Below are positions 42,524 to 52,564 of a DNA stretch of 64,000 nt, piece after piece; positions within the stretch are counted from its first letter, which is position 1, and each line of letters opens with the position of its first letter. Under the pieces are notes generated by a model. It saw only the letters and a program-made list of their open reading frames with translations. It was not told the DNA's origin and did not search any database. Source of the stretch: Candidatus Nanopelagicaceae bacterium. GTDB taxonomy: Bacteria > Actinomycetota > Actinomycetes > Nanopelagicales > Nanopelagicaceae. The stretch is taken from positions 1 through 64,000 of the forward strand of contig SHVK01000002.1 of NCBI GenBank assembly GCA_009694285.1, in the 5' to 3' direction. Made by a program: the position numbers and the translations under genes.

Positions 42524-43348
42524 ATGTCGTATACCGCATCTGATGTAAAGCGCCTGCGTGAATTAACTGCTGCAGGGATGATGGATTGCAAAAATGCACT
42601 TGAAGAATCTGGTGGAGATTTCGATAAAGCAGTTGAGATCATCCGCGTGAAAGGACAAAAAGGTGTTACCAAGCGCGAAGGTCGTACAGCTTTAAATGGT
42701 CTAGTAAGTGCGTCTGTCACAGGTGATACTGGCGTGATCTTAGAGTTGAACTGCGAAACCGACTTCGTTGCAAAAGGTGAACGTTTCCAGGAATTAGGAA
42801 ATGAGATTCTGGCTAAGTTGAGCACATCTGCAGCAACTGAGTTAGCTGCATTCCTTGCAAGTGATTTTGGTGGTGGAAAAACTGTGCAGGTACATATTGA
42901 TGAAGCCAATGCAACTTTGGGCGAGAAGATCGTCTTGCGTCGCATTGGTGTACTAAAAAACGGCCCAGTTTCAGTTTATTTACACCGCACTAGCCCTGAT
43001 CTACCTGCTCAAGTTGGCGTTCTTGTGCAATTAACAAAAGAGAATGCAATTGGTAAAGATGTAGCTCAACACATCGCAGCTTTTGCGCCTGCTTATGTTA
43101 AACGTGAAGATGTTCCCGCAGATTTAATCGAAAGCGAACGTCGTATCGCGCAAGAGACTGCCCGGAACGAAGGCAAGCCAGAAGCTTCACTTGCCAAAGT
43201 CGTTGAAGGCCGCGTCACTGGTTTTATCAAGGAAGTTTCCTTGATTGAACAGGCATTTGCGAAGGATTCCAAGAAGAGCGTTGCCCAAGTCCTCGAAGAA
43301 GCCGGCACAAATGTGAGCGCCTTCTTCCGTTTTCGCGTAGGACAGTAA
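42524..43348 (+). CDS. tsf: Elongation factor Ts
   Basis: Guanine-nucleotide exchange factor for EF-Tu. 274 residues: N-terminal UBA-like domain with [18 protein letters not shown], then the core exchange domain with the [10 protein letters not shown] motif. GGAGG overlaps the end of rpsB. Length is that of the actinobacterial form with two core subdomains. Confidence 0.97.
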   Translation: MSYTASDVKRLRELTAAGMMDCKNALEESGGDFDKAVEIIRVKGQKGVTKREGRTALNGLVSASVTGDTGVILELNCETDFVAKGERFQELGNEILAKLSTSAATELAAFLASDFGGGKTVQVHIDEANATLGEKIVLRRIGVLKNGPVSVYLHRTSPDLPAQVGVLVQLTKENAIGKDVAQHIAAFAPAYVKREDVPADLIESERRIAQETARNEGKPEASLAKVVEGRVTGFIKEVSLIEQAFAKDSKKSVAQVLEEAGTNVSAFFRFRVGQ

Positions 43349-43361
43349 GAGAATATTGACC

Positions 43362-44069
43362 ATGACCTACTCGAGAGTCCTACTAAAACTCTCAGGTGAG
43401 GTCTTTGGTGGGGGAGCCGGAATCGGCGTTGACCCTGATGTTGTTCAAGGAATTGCCGCGCAGATCGCCGATGTTGCTCGATCTGGTGTTGAGATTGCAA
43501 TTGTTGTCGGTGGTGGAAATTATTTCCGTGGTGCGGAATTGCAACAACGCGGAATGGATCGATCTCGTGCGGATTACATGGGAATGCTCGGAACAGTTAT
43601 GAACTGTTTAGCGTTACAAGATTTCCTAGAAAAAGAAGGCGTCGCAACTCGCGTGCAAACTGCTATTCATATGGGACAAGTTGCTGAGCCATATATTCCA
43701 CTGCGTGCAATCCGACATCTAAATAAAGGTCGTGTTGTTATATTTGGAGCAGGTGCTGGAATGCCATTTTTCACAACAGATACCGTTGCGGCACAACGCG
43801 CACTTGAGATTAATGCCGAAGCACTTCTCCTCGCCAAAAGTGGAGTTGATGGAGTTTATTCAGCAGATCCTAAGAAAGATCCAAATGCGAAGAAATATGA
43901 AAATATCTCTTTTGATGAAGTTCTAAGTAAATCTTTGGCAGTGGCGGATGCAGCTGCGTTCTCACTTTGCCGTGAGAATAAACTTCCGATAATCGTTTTT
44001 GATTTAATGAAAGAAGGAAATATTGCTCGTGCTGTAAGTGGCGAATCTATCGGAACATTAGTCTCGTAA
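43362..44069 (+). CDS. pyrH: Uridylate kinase
   Basis: UMP-specific kinase of the amino acid kinase fold, hexameric in bacteria. 235 residues from ATG 43362, which gives [13 protein letters not shown]; a TTG two codons earlier is open but less likely. Motifs GGGNYFRG and the [13 protein letters not shown] block identify PyrH. The pyrH-frr pair follows tsf in the usual order. Confidence 0.95.
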   Translation: MTYSRVLLKLSGEVFGGGAGIGVDPDVVQGIAAQIADVARSGVEIAIVVGGGNYFRGAELQQRGMDRSRADYMGMLGTVMNCLALQDFLEKEGVATRVQTAIHMGQVAEPYIPLRAIRHLNKGRVVIFGAGAGMPFFTTDTVAAQRALEINAEALLLAKSGVDGVYSADPKKDPNAKKYENISFDEVLSKSLAVADAAAFSLCRENKLPIIVFDLMKEGNIARAVSGESIGTLVS

Positions 44070-44082
44070 GGAGATGAAATAA

Positions 44083-44649
44083 ATGTCTGATCTAGCAAAT
44101 AAAATTCTCAGCGATGCTGATGAAAAAATGAGTAAAGCTGTGGAAGTAGCGAAAGAAGATTTCGGTGCAATTCGGACTGGTCGTGCACACCCATCGATGT
44201 TTGCAAAGATTATGGTGGATTATTACGGAACATTTACACCACTTTCACAATTAGCGTCCGTACAGGTTCCTGAAGCACGGATGGCAGTTGTCTCTCCTTA
44301 TGACAAAGGCGCGATGCCATTAATCGAAAAAGCAATTCGCGACTCAGATCTAGGTGTAAATCCGGCTTCAGATGGAGCGGTCATCAGAGTTGGTTTCCCA
44401 CAATTAACCGAGGAACGGCGCAAAGAGTTCATCAAAGTAGCCAGAACGAAAGCGGAAGAGTCCAGAGTTTCGATTCGAAATATTCGCCGCCATTCAAAAG
44501 AAGCGCTAGAAAAATTGGAAAAAGATGGAGAAGTTGGCAAAGATGACGTGGCTCGTGCAGAAAAGGATTTAGAAAAACATACTTCTGGGCATGTTGCCAA
44601 GATTGACGACTTATTACAGCATAAGGAGAGTGAACTTCTCGAGGTTTGA
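44083..44649 (+). CDS. frr: Ribosome recycling factor
   Basis: Splits post-termination ribosomes together with EF-G. 188 residues; three-helix and beta-domain pattern with RTGRAHPSMF near the N-terminus and RVSIRNIRRHSKEAL toward the C-terminus. ATG follows AAGGAGATGAAATAA. Confidence 0.97.
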   Translation: MSDLANKILSDADEKMSKAVEVAKEDFGAIRTGRAHPSMFAKIMVDYYGTFTPLSQLASVQVPEARMAVVSPYDKGAMPLIEKAIRDSDLGVNPASDGAVIRVGFPQLTEERRKEFIKVARTKAEESRVSIRNIRRHSKEALEKLEKDGEVGKDDVARAEKDLEKHTSGHVAKIDDLLQHKESELLEV

Positions 44650-44664
44650 GAGTTCCAACAATAA

Positions 44665-45501
44665 ATGTCGGATCTCCATGCTTTAAATGAAGCGATAAAT
44701 AAAAAAGCCGGACGAAAATTATTTCCTTCGATCGCTGTCGGATTAACTTTGCTAGGGCTTGTTATCGCATCTTTGGCATTTCAACGTGTCTTATTTCTTC
44801 CACTTGCAATCGCTGCAATTATTCGCGGAGTTTGGGAATTAGGTCAAGCTTTAGACCGAGCTAATATCGAGATCTCAGTACCAACGATCTCATTTTGTGC
44901 GGTAGCAATAATGACAAGTGCCTGGATAAAAGATGTAACTGGATTAGCGGTTGCGACTGCGATTTCAATTCCATTTTTGTTGATATCGGGATTGCCAAAA
45001 GGACATCATAATTTTGTAAAAAATGCCACCGCTACCGTTTTTGCAACTATATATCTTCCATTTCTAGCAGGTTTTCTGATTGTTCTGGCAAAGCCAGATG
45101 ATGGATTAGCTCGCGTAATGACTTTTGTAATTGTGGTTGGATGCAACGACACCTTTGGATACATATTTGGTGTTCTGCTTGGTAAGCACAAACTTGCGCC
45201 AGCAATCAGTCCTAAGAAAACATGGGAAGGGTTGATTGGTTCACTAATCTTCTCAATTCTCGGTGGTGGGTTAATGCTTTCACTTTTGTTTGAGAAACAT
45301 TGGCTGGTCGGTGCCGCGATTGGAGTTGCTGCAGTATTTACAGCTACATGCGGTGATTTGATTGAGAGTGCAATCAAGCGTGATTTAGATTTGAAAGATA
45401 TGGGAGTAATTTTGCCAGGCCATGGTGGAATGCTTGATCGTCTGGATTCAGTATTACTTTCAGCCCCAATTATCTGGGCAATTTTAACTTTGGTCGGATA
45501 A
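44665..45501 (+). CDS. cdsA: Phosphatidate cytidylyltransferase
   Basis: Membrane enzyme making CDP-diacylglycerol for phospholipid synthesis. 278 residues with about seven to eight membrane segments. The family signature is split as SPKKTWEGLIGS and KRDLDLKDMGVILPGHGGMLDRLDS, with the Asp residues that bind metal. Follows frr after 15 bases. Confidence 0.95.
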   Translation: MSDLHALNEAINKKAGRKLFPSIAVGLTLLGLVIASLAFQRVLFLPLAIAAIIRGVWELGQALDRANIEISVPTISFCAVAIMTSAWIKDVTGLAVATAISIPFLLISGLPKGHHNFVKNATATVFATIYLPFLAGFLIVLAKPDDGLARVMTFVIVVGCNDTFGYIFGVLLGKHKLAPAISPKKTWEGLIGSLIFSILGGGLMLSLLFEKHWLVGAAIGVAAVFTATCGDLIESAIKRDLDLKDMGVILPGHGGMLDRLDSVLLSAPIIWAILTLVG

Positions 45502-45507
45502 TTAAAT

Positions 45508-46638
45508 ATGCCCACTATAGAAATTTCACCACTTGTAAAAAAGCCACCACGTCACTTCGCAGATCTGTCGCCGGACAACCGGGCAATTGCAGTTACTGAA
45601 TTAGGTGAACCAGCCTTCAGGGCTAAGCAATTAGCGAATCATTATTTTGGGCGTCACAATGAAACTCCTGAACAGTGGAGTGACATCTCTAGTGAGAGTG
45701 CGAACAAATTGGCAGCCGGACTATTTCCAACCCTTTTGACCAAAGTGCGCAGTGTCACTTGTGACAGTGGAACAACCCGTAAGGATTTATGGAAATTGCA
45801 TGATGGCGTGATGGTCGAGAGCGTTTTAATGCGTTATCCAGATCGGGCCACATTATGTATCTCTTCTCAAGCGGGCTGTGGAATGGGCTGTCCATTTTGC
45901 GCTACCGGTCAAGCTGGATTAACTAGAAATTTAAGTGCTGGTGAAATTACTGCTCAAGTTTTTGCAGCATCCCGTGCGATGGAGTTGGGTGAGATGGGCG
46001 CTCCAATGCGTTTATCAAATATTGTTTTTATGGGGATGGGTGAACCTCTCGCAAATTACAACGCTGTTATGCAGACTATTAAAAATATTACGGCGCCAAC
46101 CCCAGATGGGTTTGGAATTAGTGCGCGCTCAGTGACGCTTTCTACAGTTGGCTTAGTAAGTGGAATTGAAAAGCTTATGGAAGAGGGAATTCCCGTAACG
46201 TTGGCGGTTTCGTTACATACACCTGATGATGAACTTCGCAATACTTTGGTGCCAATCAATACTCGTTGGAAAGTTCGTGAAGTATTGGCTGCAGCGGATA
46301 ATTACGCAACTCAGACTGGACGCCGTTATTCGATTGAATATGCAATGATTCGTGATATCAACGACCATGCATGGCGGGCAGATTTACTTGGACGTATGCT
46401 GAAAAGCCGCGCAGCACATGTGAATTTAATCCCACTTAATCCAACACCTGGATCTAAGTGGACCGCATCAAAACCAGAAGATGAAAAGAAATTTGTTGAA
46501 GTTCTGGAAAGTTATGGAGTTCCCGTAACTGTGAGAGATACTCGCGGCCGTGAAATTGACGGCGCCTGTGGTCAATTGGCTGCAGCGGAAAAAGTTAGTA
46601 AGCGAAATAAATTTAAAGTTATGAGTACTGAAAGTTAA
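45508..46638 (+). CDS. rlmN: Dual-specificity rRNA/tRNA methyltransferase RlmN
   Basis: Radical SAM enzyme that methylates C2 of adenine 2503 in 23S rRNA and A37 in tRNAs. 376 residues: the cluster motif CxxxCxxC as [17 protein letters not shown] for SAM binding, and the C-terminal mechanistic cysteine in DGACGQLAA. Cfr is excluded by context. It closes the rpsB-to-rlmN block and its stop overlaps that of the converging FAD oxidoreductase by four bases. Confidence 0.95.
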   Translation: MPTIEISPLVKKPPRHFADLSPDNRAIAVTELGEPAFRAKQLANHYFGRHNETPEQWSDISSESANKLAAGLFPTLLTKVRSVTCDSGTTRKDLWKLHDGVMVESVLMRYPDRATLCISSQAGCGMGCPFCATGQAGLTRNLSAGEITAQVFAASRAMELGEMGAPMRLSNIVFMGMGEPLANYNAVMQTIKNITAPTPDGFGISARSVTLSTVGLVSGIEKLMEEGIPVTLAVSLHTPDDELRNTLVPINTRWKVREVLAAADNYATQTGRRYSIEYAMIRDINDHAWRADLLGRMLKSRAAHVNLIPLNPTPGSKWTASKPEDEKKFVEVLESYGVPVTVRDTRGREIDGACGQLAAAEKVSKRNKFKVMSTES

Positions 46639-47921
46639 TTTCCGGTAACTCTGCTTAAAGCTTTAGCCAATAATGAAGGTTGATTTGTGGCAGCCTCTTC
46701 GCGATCAGCAAAATCAGTTAATTTAACAACCGAGTTTATAGCGACCCAACGCAGAGGTTCTGGCTCCCATAGCGGCGGAGCATGGTTCACAAATGGTAAT
46801 TTTGTTAACTCAGTATCTTTTTCTAAAATTAAATCGGCAAGTGCTTTAGCCGCCAAATAAGAAAGCGTTAATCCATCTCCTACATATCCGCCAGCTTTTG
46901 CTTGCCCTTTCGTTTGATCATAATTTGCAAAAGGTTGCCAATCTCGAGTCACACTTACGGCGCCACCCCAGCGATGGGTGAATTGGGTATTTGCCAGGGG
47001 TGGAAACCAAGCGCGCACCATTGCAATAATTTGATCATGTACTCGCGAATTATTTTCTGCAGCAGAGCGCATAAGTGAGCCAAATAGATATGGGGCTCCA
47101 CGTCCACCAACAGCCAAACGATTATCTTTAGTTCGCTGGCCATAAGTAACTAGATGACTGGCTTCAGCAAATGATTCACCATTAGATAAGCCAATCTGAT
47201 TCCAAAGTTTTTCATTTATCGGCTCTGTGGCAACCATGAGTGAGTAAAGCGGAATACGTTCACGGCTGCCCTTGGCAAAGGCTTCTGTCGCAGAAATTAC
47301 GGTGGTCGCAATTAGTGCACCTGACGGGGTAGTTACCTTATGGTCAGTAGTTCTAAGCGCTGGTGATTTTTCATAAATCCGTGCTCCTAGTTGTTCTACA
47401 TGATTGGCCAAAGCCCGGACAAATCTTCCAGGATGAATAGTTGCGCAATCAGGAGTAAACAAACTACCTAATGCGCCATTGAGTTGAACTTTGCTTAAAG
47501 TTTCACTTTGATTTAAGAAAGTAGCTGAACCAATATTATTTTTCAACCTTTTCAATTGCCCTTTATTACGAGCAATTGAAAGTGAACCACCCATTCGAAA
47601 ATTAGCGTCAGGTGCGTACTTGCTTGCAAAAACTCCAATCTCAGCTATTGATTGGACTAAGTGAGGGGTTACTAAATCTGCTCCCATTTCACTTGGATAA
47701 AGCGCACTAACCCATCCACCATTTCGACCACTTGCACCGAAGCCAACTCGCTCCTTTTCAATTATCGCAATCTTTAAATCAGGTTTATTACTCAGTAGGT
47801 GAAAGGCACTCCATAATCCAGTGAAACCTGCGCCAATAATTGCAACATCAACCTCTTCAGTTGCGCGCAGCGGCGCTCTTTCCACGGATTTACTATTTAA
47901 AGTGGCATCCCAAAGATTCAT
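46635..47921 (-). CDS. FAD-dependent amine oxidoreductase (DAO family), first copy
   Basis: 428 residues from ATG 47921 (ATGA overlap with the upstream FMN-barrel gene); a frame from 47939 would add six. Dinucleotide-binding motif [11 protein letters not shown], followed by GASGRNGGW, the pattern of glycine/D-amino-acid oxidase family enzymes such as gamma-glutamylputrescine oxidase (PuuB). The C-terminal [19 protein letters not shown] fits FAD contact. Location beside an aminoaldehyde dehydrogenase and a polyamine importer suggests an amine substrate, perhaps putrescine or a derivative; the exact one is unknown. Paralogous to the gene at 54381. Confidence 0.82.
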   Translation of the reverse strand: MNLWDATLNSKSVERAPLRATEEVDVAIIGAGFTGLWSAFHLLSNKPDLKIAIIEKERVGFGASGRNGGWVSALYPSEMGADLVTPHLVQSIAEIGVFASKYAPDANFRMGGSLSIARNKGQLKRLKNNIGSATFLNQSETLSKVQLNGALGSLFTPDCATIHPGRFVRALANHVEQLGARIYEKSPALRTTDHKVTTPSGALIATTVISATEAFAKGSRERIPLYSLMVATEPINEKLWNQIGLSNGESFAEASHLVTYGQRTKDNRLAVGGRGAPYLFGSLMRSAAENNSRVHDQIIAMVRAWFPPLANTQFTHRWGGAVSVTRDWQPFANYDQTKGQAKAGGYVGDGLTLSYLAAKALADLILEKDTELTKLPFVNHAPPLWEPEPLRWVAINSVVKLTDFADREEAATNQPSLLAKALSRVTGN

Positions 47922-48574
47922 GTTCGCCCTTCTGGCCACCTTGAAATGTAATCAGGAATTGGAATTCCTGGAATCAAATTTGGATCTGGAATTGGTTCAC
48001 CATAAGTGTGTTTGATTGGTAAAACTCCAGCCCACATTGGAAGGGAATACTCTTCAACGGGATCTGCTGGAAATTTACTTGAGATCTTTACACTTGCTTC
48101 ATTTAGTGGCATTGAAACCATTAGTGTGGCTTTTGTCTCTTGCTCAGTGGTTAAACGCAATTCCTTACTTCGTTCTGGAAATAATTTCTCTGTTAAATGC
48201 AAAAATGCCTCCAACTTCTCGGAACCTTCTAGAGCGCGTGCACTTCCTAAAATCATGGCACTTCGATAATTCATTGAAGATTCAAATGCAGAACGCGCAA
48301 GAACTAATCCATCGAGAATTGTTAGCGTTACACAAATTGGCGCACCTGAAGCAATCGTCTTCATAAGGCGAGACACACTTGATCCATGTAAGAGCAATTG
48401 ATCTCCAACGCGAGCGGCAACTAGCGGTAAAACAAAGGGTTGGCCACCTTCAACAATTCCAACATGTGCTACTAAAGATTGATCTAGCAGGTCATATAGT
48501 GCGGCCGTATCTGTGGCCGCCTTGTGGGGGACGCGTTTTACCTTTGTCCGTTCGGTCGGGGATAATTCGCTCAT
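47918..48574 (-). CDS. Pyridoxamine 5'-phosphate oxidase-like FMN-binding protein
   Basis: 218-residue split-barrel flavin protein of the PNPOx-like / NimA-related group; LLLHGSSVSRLMKTI and the CVTLTILDGLVLARS strand are the readable family features. Such proteins bind FMN, F420 or heme and reduce diverse substrates; none is demonstrable here. It is coupled by ATGA to the FAD oxidoreductase, so a joint role in amine metabolism is likely. TCTAAT six bases before the start is a possible weak leaderless -10. Confidence 0.75.
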   Translation of the reverse strand: MSELSPTERTKVKRVPHKAATDTAALYDLLDQSLVAHVGIVEGGQPFVLPLVAARVGDQLLLHGSSVSRLMKTIASGAPICVTLTILDGLVLARSAFESSMNYRSAMILGSARALEGSEKLEAFLHLTEKLFPERSKELRLTTEQETKATLMVSMPLNEASVKISSKFPADPVEEYSLPMWAGVLPIKHTYGEPIPDPNLIPGIPIPDYISRWPEGRT

Positions 48575-48612
48575 CAGGCAATTAGATCACATCGAGAGTA
48601 ACTCTTGTTTTT

Positions 48613-48649
48613 GACCTTGCTGACAAGGTCGGGGTTTAGCGCGTAACCT
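48613..48649 (+). promoter_or_regulatory. Promoter of the aldehyde dehydrogenase with overlapping palindrome
   Basis: CTGACA (48620-48625), 18-base spacer and TAACCT (48644-48649) form a good promoter. The 18-base inverted repeat GACCTTGCTGACAAGGTC (48613-48630) covers the -35, the placement of a repressor operator. A smaller inverted repeat AGAGT-A-ACTCT is at 48595-48605. The divergent FMN-barrel gene starts at 48574, so one regulator might govern both directions. Confidence 0.5.
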
Positions 48650-48690
48650 GACCCCACTAGAACTCCAAAAAATAAAAGGGGCAAGTTACG

Positions 48691-50118
48691 ATGAAAGCGC
48701 TTAAGAATTTTGTTGGCGGAAAATCAATTGAGTCTAAGAGCGGCAAGAGTAGCCAATTAATAAATCCAGCCACGGGTCAGGCATATATGACTGCACCAAT
48801 TTCTGATGCGGCAGATGTAGACCACGCACTTAAAGTTGCTGAAAAAGCTTTTGGTGGATGGCGTGATTCCACACCAAGTGAGCGCCAACGCGCATTATTA
48901 AAAATTGCCGACGCCCTTGAATCTCGCGCAGAAGAGATAATTGCAATTGAATCAGAAAATACCGGAAAACCTCTTGCAGTAACTCGGTCTGAAGAAGTGC
49001 CGCCAATGATTGACCAAATTAGATTTTTCGCAGGTGCGGCAAGAAATTTAGAAGGTTTATCTGCCGGTGAATATATGCATGGTATGACTTCATTTATTCG
49101 CCGTGAGCCAATTGGGGTGTGTGCACAAGTAACTCCGTGGAATTATCCAATGATGATGGCAGTGTGGAAGTGGGCTCCAGCAATTGCGGCAGGCAACACT
49201 GTTGTTTTGAAACCAAGTGATACAACACCTGCATCCACAGTTTTCATGGCTGAAGTGATGTCTGAGTTCTTACCAGAGGGTGTTTTCAATGTTGTATGTG
49301 GAGATAGAGATACCGGCCGAGCGTTAATCAGCCATGAAATTCCGCAGCTGGTAGCGATTACTGGATCTGTCCGTGCTGGAATGGAAGTTGCATCAGTTGC
49401 ATCACAAGATGTGAAACGAGTGCACCTTGAATTAGGTGGCAAGGCACCTGTAGTTATATTTGATGATGCAGATTTAGAAGCGGCAGCAGCTTGGATTGCA
49501 GTTGCCGGATTTTTTAATGCTGGTCAAGATTGCACTGCAGCAACTCGAGTACTTGTAGGACCAAAAGCTTATGATGATTTTGTAGCTTTACTGACTGAGC
49601 AAGCCAAAAATGAAATCAAAATTGGTATGCCACATGAAGATGTATTAGTTGGGCCAGTAAATAACGAGGCGCAATTAAAACGCGTTGCTGGATTTTTAGA
49701 GCGCACACCAAGTCATGCGAAAATTATGACTGGCGGCGCACCGTTGAAACAACCTGGCTTCTTTTTCCCACCAACAGTTGTTGCTGGCCTTAAGCAAGAT
49801 GACGAGATGATCCAAAGTGAGATTTTTGGGCCGGTAATTACAGTGCAAAAATTTAGTGATGATGACGAAGCTTTGCGCTTTGCCAATGGAGTCAAATATG
49901 GATTGGCTTCGAGTGTCTGGACCAAAGATCATGGCCGGGCGATGCGGATGGCTAAAGCCTTTGATTTCGGATGCGTCTGGATCAATACCCATATTCCAAT
50001 TGTGGCTGAGATGCCACATGGCGGATTCAAGCACTCTGGCTATGGTAAAGATCTTTCAAATTACGGATTTGAGGATTACACCCGAATTAAGCACGTGATG
50101 ACCAACCTCGAGGCGTAA
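48691..50118 (+). CDS. Aldehyde dehydrogenase, gamma-aminobutyraldehyde type
   Basis: 475-residue NAD(P)-dependent aldehyde dehydrogenase. General base E247 (LELGGKAP) and nucleophile C281 (GQDCTAATR) are in place, with the TPWNYPMMMAVWKWAPAIAAGN cofactor block. Similarity in pattern to 4-aminobutyraldehyde dehydrogenase (PatD/Prr) and betaine aldehyde dehydrogenases. Neighbouring polyamine importer, FAD oxidases and GABA-type aminotransferase point to aminobutyraldehyde oxidation to GABA. ATG has AAAAGGGG nine bases upstream. Confidence 0.85.
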   Translation: MKALKNFVGGKSIESKSGKSSQLINPATGQAYMTAPISDAADVDHALKVAEKAFGGWRDSTPSERQRALLKIADALESRAEEIIAIESENTGKPLAVTRSEEVPPMIDQIRFFAGAARNLEGLSAGEYMHGMTSFIRREPIGVCAQVTPWNYPMMMAVWKWAPAIAAGNTVVLKPSDTTPASTVFMAEVMSEFLPEGVFNVVCGDRDTGRALISHEIPQLVAITGSVRAGMEVASVASQDVKRVHLELGGKAPVVIFDDADLEAAAAWIAVAGFFNAGQDCTAATRVLVGPKAYDDFVALLTEQAKNEIKIGMPHEDVLVGPVNNEAQLKRVAGFLERTPSHAKIMTGGAPLKQPGFFFPPTVVAGLKQDDEMIQSEIFGPVITVQKFSDDDEALRFANGVKYGLASSVWTKDHGRAMRMAKAFDFGCVWINTHIPIVAEMPHGGFKHSGYGKDLSNYGFEDYTRIKHVMTNLEA

Positions 50119-50143
50119 ATCTCAGATTATTGACAGCGAAATC

Positions 50144-50173
50144 TGGTCATTTGGGGCTTTGAAGTCCTACGAT
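50144..50173 (+). promoter_or_regulatory. Putative promoter for the Pot operon
   Basis: TGGTCA (50144-50149), 18-base spacer, TACGAT (50168-50173); start of transcription near 50180 and a leader of about 42 bases with AAGGAG. TCTGGTC (50142-50148) can pair with GATCAGA (50171-50177), making an imperfect dyad around the promoter. TTGACA at 50130 is not spaced to any good -10. Confidence 0.4.
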
Positions 50174-50222
50174 CAGACCCGCAACCGAAACTTAAAGATT
50201 CCCGAGATTAAGGAGAAATTCA

Positions 50223-51422
50223 ATGAAGCCAGACCTAACTCCGGAAGTGCGAGAAATCGTCCGCGCCCAACTCTCCCGCCGCCGCTTCATTGCTGGTGCT
50301 GGTGCAGTAGGCGGTGCAACTTTGCTTGCTGCCTGCGGTTCAAATGATGCTGAAAGCGGTAGTGCAGATGCAACTGCAAGTGCTCCCGTTGATGAGGGTG
50401 GCACAGTTCGTTGGGCCAACTGGCCTGCATATTTAGATTTTGATTCAGATAAAAAAACTTACACATCACTCGAAACCTTTAAAGCAGCATCTGGAATTAA
50501 TGTTGTTTATAAAGAAGATGTAAATGACAATGACGAATTTTATGGAAAAGTGCAAGGTCAATTAAAACTTGGCAAAGATATCGGTTACGACATTGTCACT
50601 CTTACTGACTGGATGGCTGGACGTTGGGTGCGTATGGGTTATACCCAAGCTTTTGATGAAGCAAACCTTCCAAACAAAGTAAATATCTTGCCAACTTTGG
50701 CAAATGTTGGTTTTGATCCGGGTCGTAAAAGCACCTTAACTTGGCAATCTGGTTTTGCTGGATTTGGTTGGAATAAAGAAAAAATTCCTGGTGGAATTCA
50801 AAGTATTGAACAACTTTTTGACAAGAAGAACAAAGGTCGCATTGAAGTTCTAAGTGAAATGCGCGACACGATGGGAATTATTTTACAAGCGCAAGGTGTT
50901 GACCCTTCTCAACCATTCACCGAGGATCAATTTATGAATGCGATTGATTTCCTTCAACAGAAAATTTCTGATGGATTTATCCGCCAGGTAAAAGGAAATG
51001 ATTACCTCGAAGATATGGTTAGTGGAGACGCAGTAGCAGTCATTGGTTGGAGCGGAGATATCTTCTCTCTCTCAAATGAAAATGGCGGAAAGTTTGGATT
51101 CCAAGTTCCAGAAAGTGGCGGAACTTTGTGGAGCGATAACTGCATTATTCCATCTACCTCAAAAAACAAGAAAAATGCAGAGACGGTACTTAATAATTAC
51201 TACGATCCAGCAGTTGCGGCTCAAGTTGCAGCATTTGTAAATTACATCTGCCCAGTGGTTGGCGCTCAAGCTGAAATGGAAAAAATTGATCCAGAGTTAG
51301 CTAAGAGTCCTTTCATTTTCCCTGATGATGCAACTTTGGCAAAGGTCCGGGTATTCCGCACTCTCACCGTAGACGAAGAGACTAAGTACGCAGAAGCTTT
51401 CCAAGCAGCAGCAGGAAATTAA
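50223..51422 (+). CDS. potD: Spermidine/putrescine-binding lipoprotein, PotD-like
   Basis: Extracytoplasmic substrate-binding protein of a polyamine ABC importer. 399 residues: twin-arginine-like signal with SRRRFIAG (18-25) and lipobox LLAAC with the lipidated cysteine at 38, so export may be by Tat before lipid anchoring. A Ser/Ala/Asp linker precedes the bacterial type-1 binding fold, with RWANWPAYLD and the WSGDIFSL segment typical of polyamine binders. First gene of the four-gene importer operon. Confidence 0.9.
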   Translation: MKPDLTPEVREIVRAQLSRRRFIAGAGAVGGATLLAACGSNDAESGSADATASAPVDEGGTVRWANWPAYLDFDSDKKTYTSLETFKAASGINVVYKEDVNDNDEFYGKVQGQLKLGKDIGYDIVTLTDWMAGRWVRMGYTQAFDEANLPNKVNILPTLANVGFDPGRKSTLTWQSGFAGFGWNKEKIPGGIQSIEQLFDKKNKGRIEVLSEMRDTMGIILQAQGVDPSQPFTEDQFMNAIDFLQQKISDGFIRQVKGNDYLEDMVSGDAVAVIGWSGDIFSLSNENGGKFGFQVPESGGTLWSDNCIIPSTSKNKKNAETVLNNYYDPAVAAQVAAFVNYICPVVGAQAEMEKIDPELAKSPFIFPDDATLAKVRVFRTLTVDEETKYAEAFQAAAGN

Positions 51423-51424
51423 TT

Positions 51425-52564
51425 GTGGCGAATCACCCTGATGCAGCAAAAACGGGAGATTTAAAGTTAAGTAGTATCACCAAAAGTTTTGGTGATTTCC
51501 TAGCAGTTGATGATTTAGATCTGGTGATCCCCAAAGGTTCGTTTTTTGCGCTTCTGGGGCCATCAGGTTGCGGAAAGACCACAACTTTGCGAATGATTGC
51601 AGGGCTAGAGGAACCAACTTCCGGAAAAATTTACCTGGGGGATACTGATTTAACGGATACCAAATCATATCGCCGGCCAGTCAATACGGTTTTTCAAAAT
51701 TACGCCTTATTTCCACATTTAACTATCTTTGAAAATGTGGCATTCGGATTGCGTCGCCGTGGAATCAAAGAGGTAAAAGAATCCGTGGAAAAAGTCTTAG
51801 CGTTAGTTGAATTAGCCCACTTGCGTGATCGCAAACCAACGCAACTATCTGGTGGACAACAGCAGCGCATCGCAGTTGCCCGAGCGATAGTAAATCGCCC
51901 AGCTTTATTGCTACTGGATGAACCACTTGGAGCACTTGATCTTAAGTTACGTCGCCAGATGCAGATTGAATTAAAATGGATTCAAACTGAAGTAGGAATT
52001 ACCTTCGTTCATGTAACGCATGATCAAGAAGAGGCCATGACAATGGCTGACACCATCGCGGTTATGAATGAAGGTCGGATTGAACAACTTGGTTCACCAG
52101 CAGATCTTTATGAGAATCCCAAAACTGCATTTGTGGCAAACTTTTTGGGCCAATCCAACTTCATTAAAGGAACGGTCGAATCAACCTCCGGTGCTGATCA
52201 ATTTGTGAATTTACAAGGCACGCGAATTGCAATTCCAGCTGCGCGTAATAGCAGTACGCACAAGAGCCTTCTGGTTGGAATCCGGCCTGAAAAATTTAGA
52301 ATTCACAATGTTGGAGATGCAACTACTGGAAATAAGTTAGAAGGTGGAGTTGTCACCGACATTTCATTCGTCGGAGTCAGTACGCAATACCAAGTCGAAA
52401 TGCCTTGGAAGCAAGAGTTGATGATCTTTGAGCAAAATGATGGTGGAGCTCCTAACCTCCGTAAGGGTGATGCAGTCACACTTTCTTGGGAACCACATTT
52501 TACTTTCGCTCTCGACGGCGATGAAGATGTCAAATCAGGTTTAGCAGGAGTGGACGGCGAATAA
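51425..52564 (+). CDS. potA: Polyamine ABC transporter ATP-binding protein
   Basis: Cytoplasmic ATPase that drives polyamine uptake. 379 residues: Walker A GPSGCGKT (45-52), Q-loop, signature LSGGQQQRIAVARA, Walker B LLLLDEPLGALD, and a C-terminal TOBE domain as in PotA and related importers. GTG start two bases after potD; CAGGAAA near the potD end can serve as ribosome site. Stop shares a base with potB (TAATG). Confidence 0.94.
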   Translation: MANHPDAAKTGDLKLSSITKSFGDFLAVDDLDLVIPKGSFFALLGPSGCGKTTTLRMIAGLEEPTSGKIYLGDTDLTDTKSYRRPVNTVFQNYALFPHLTIFENVAFGLRRRGIKEVKESVEKVLALVELAHLRDRKPTQLSGGQQQRIAVARAIVNRPALLLLDEPLGALDLKLRRQMQIELKWIQTEVGITFVHVTHDQEEAMTMADTIAVMNEGRIEQLGSPADLYENPKTAFVANFLGQSNFIKGTVESTSGADQFVNLQGTRIAIPAARNSSTHKSLLVGIRPEKFRIHNVGDATTGNKLEGGVVTDISFVGVSTQYQVEMPWKQELMIFEQNDGGAPNLRKGDAVTLSWEPHFTFALDGDEDVKSGLAGVDGE

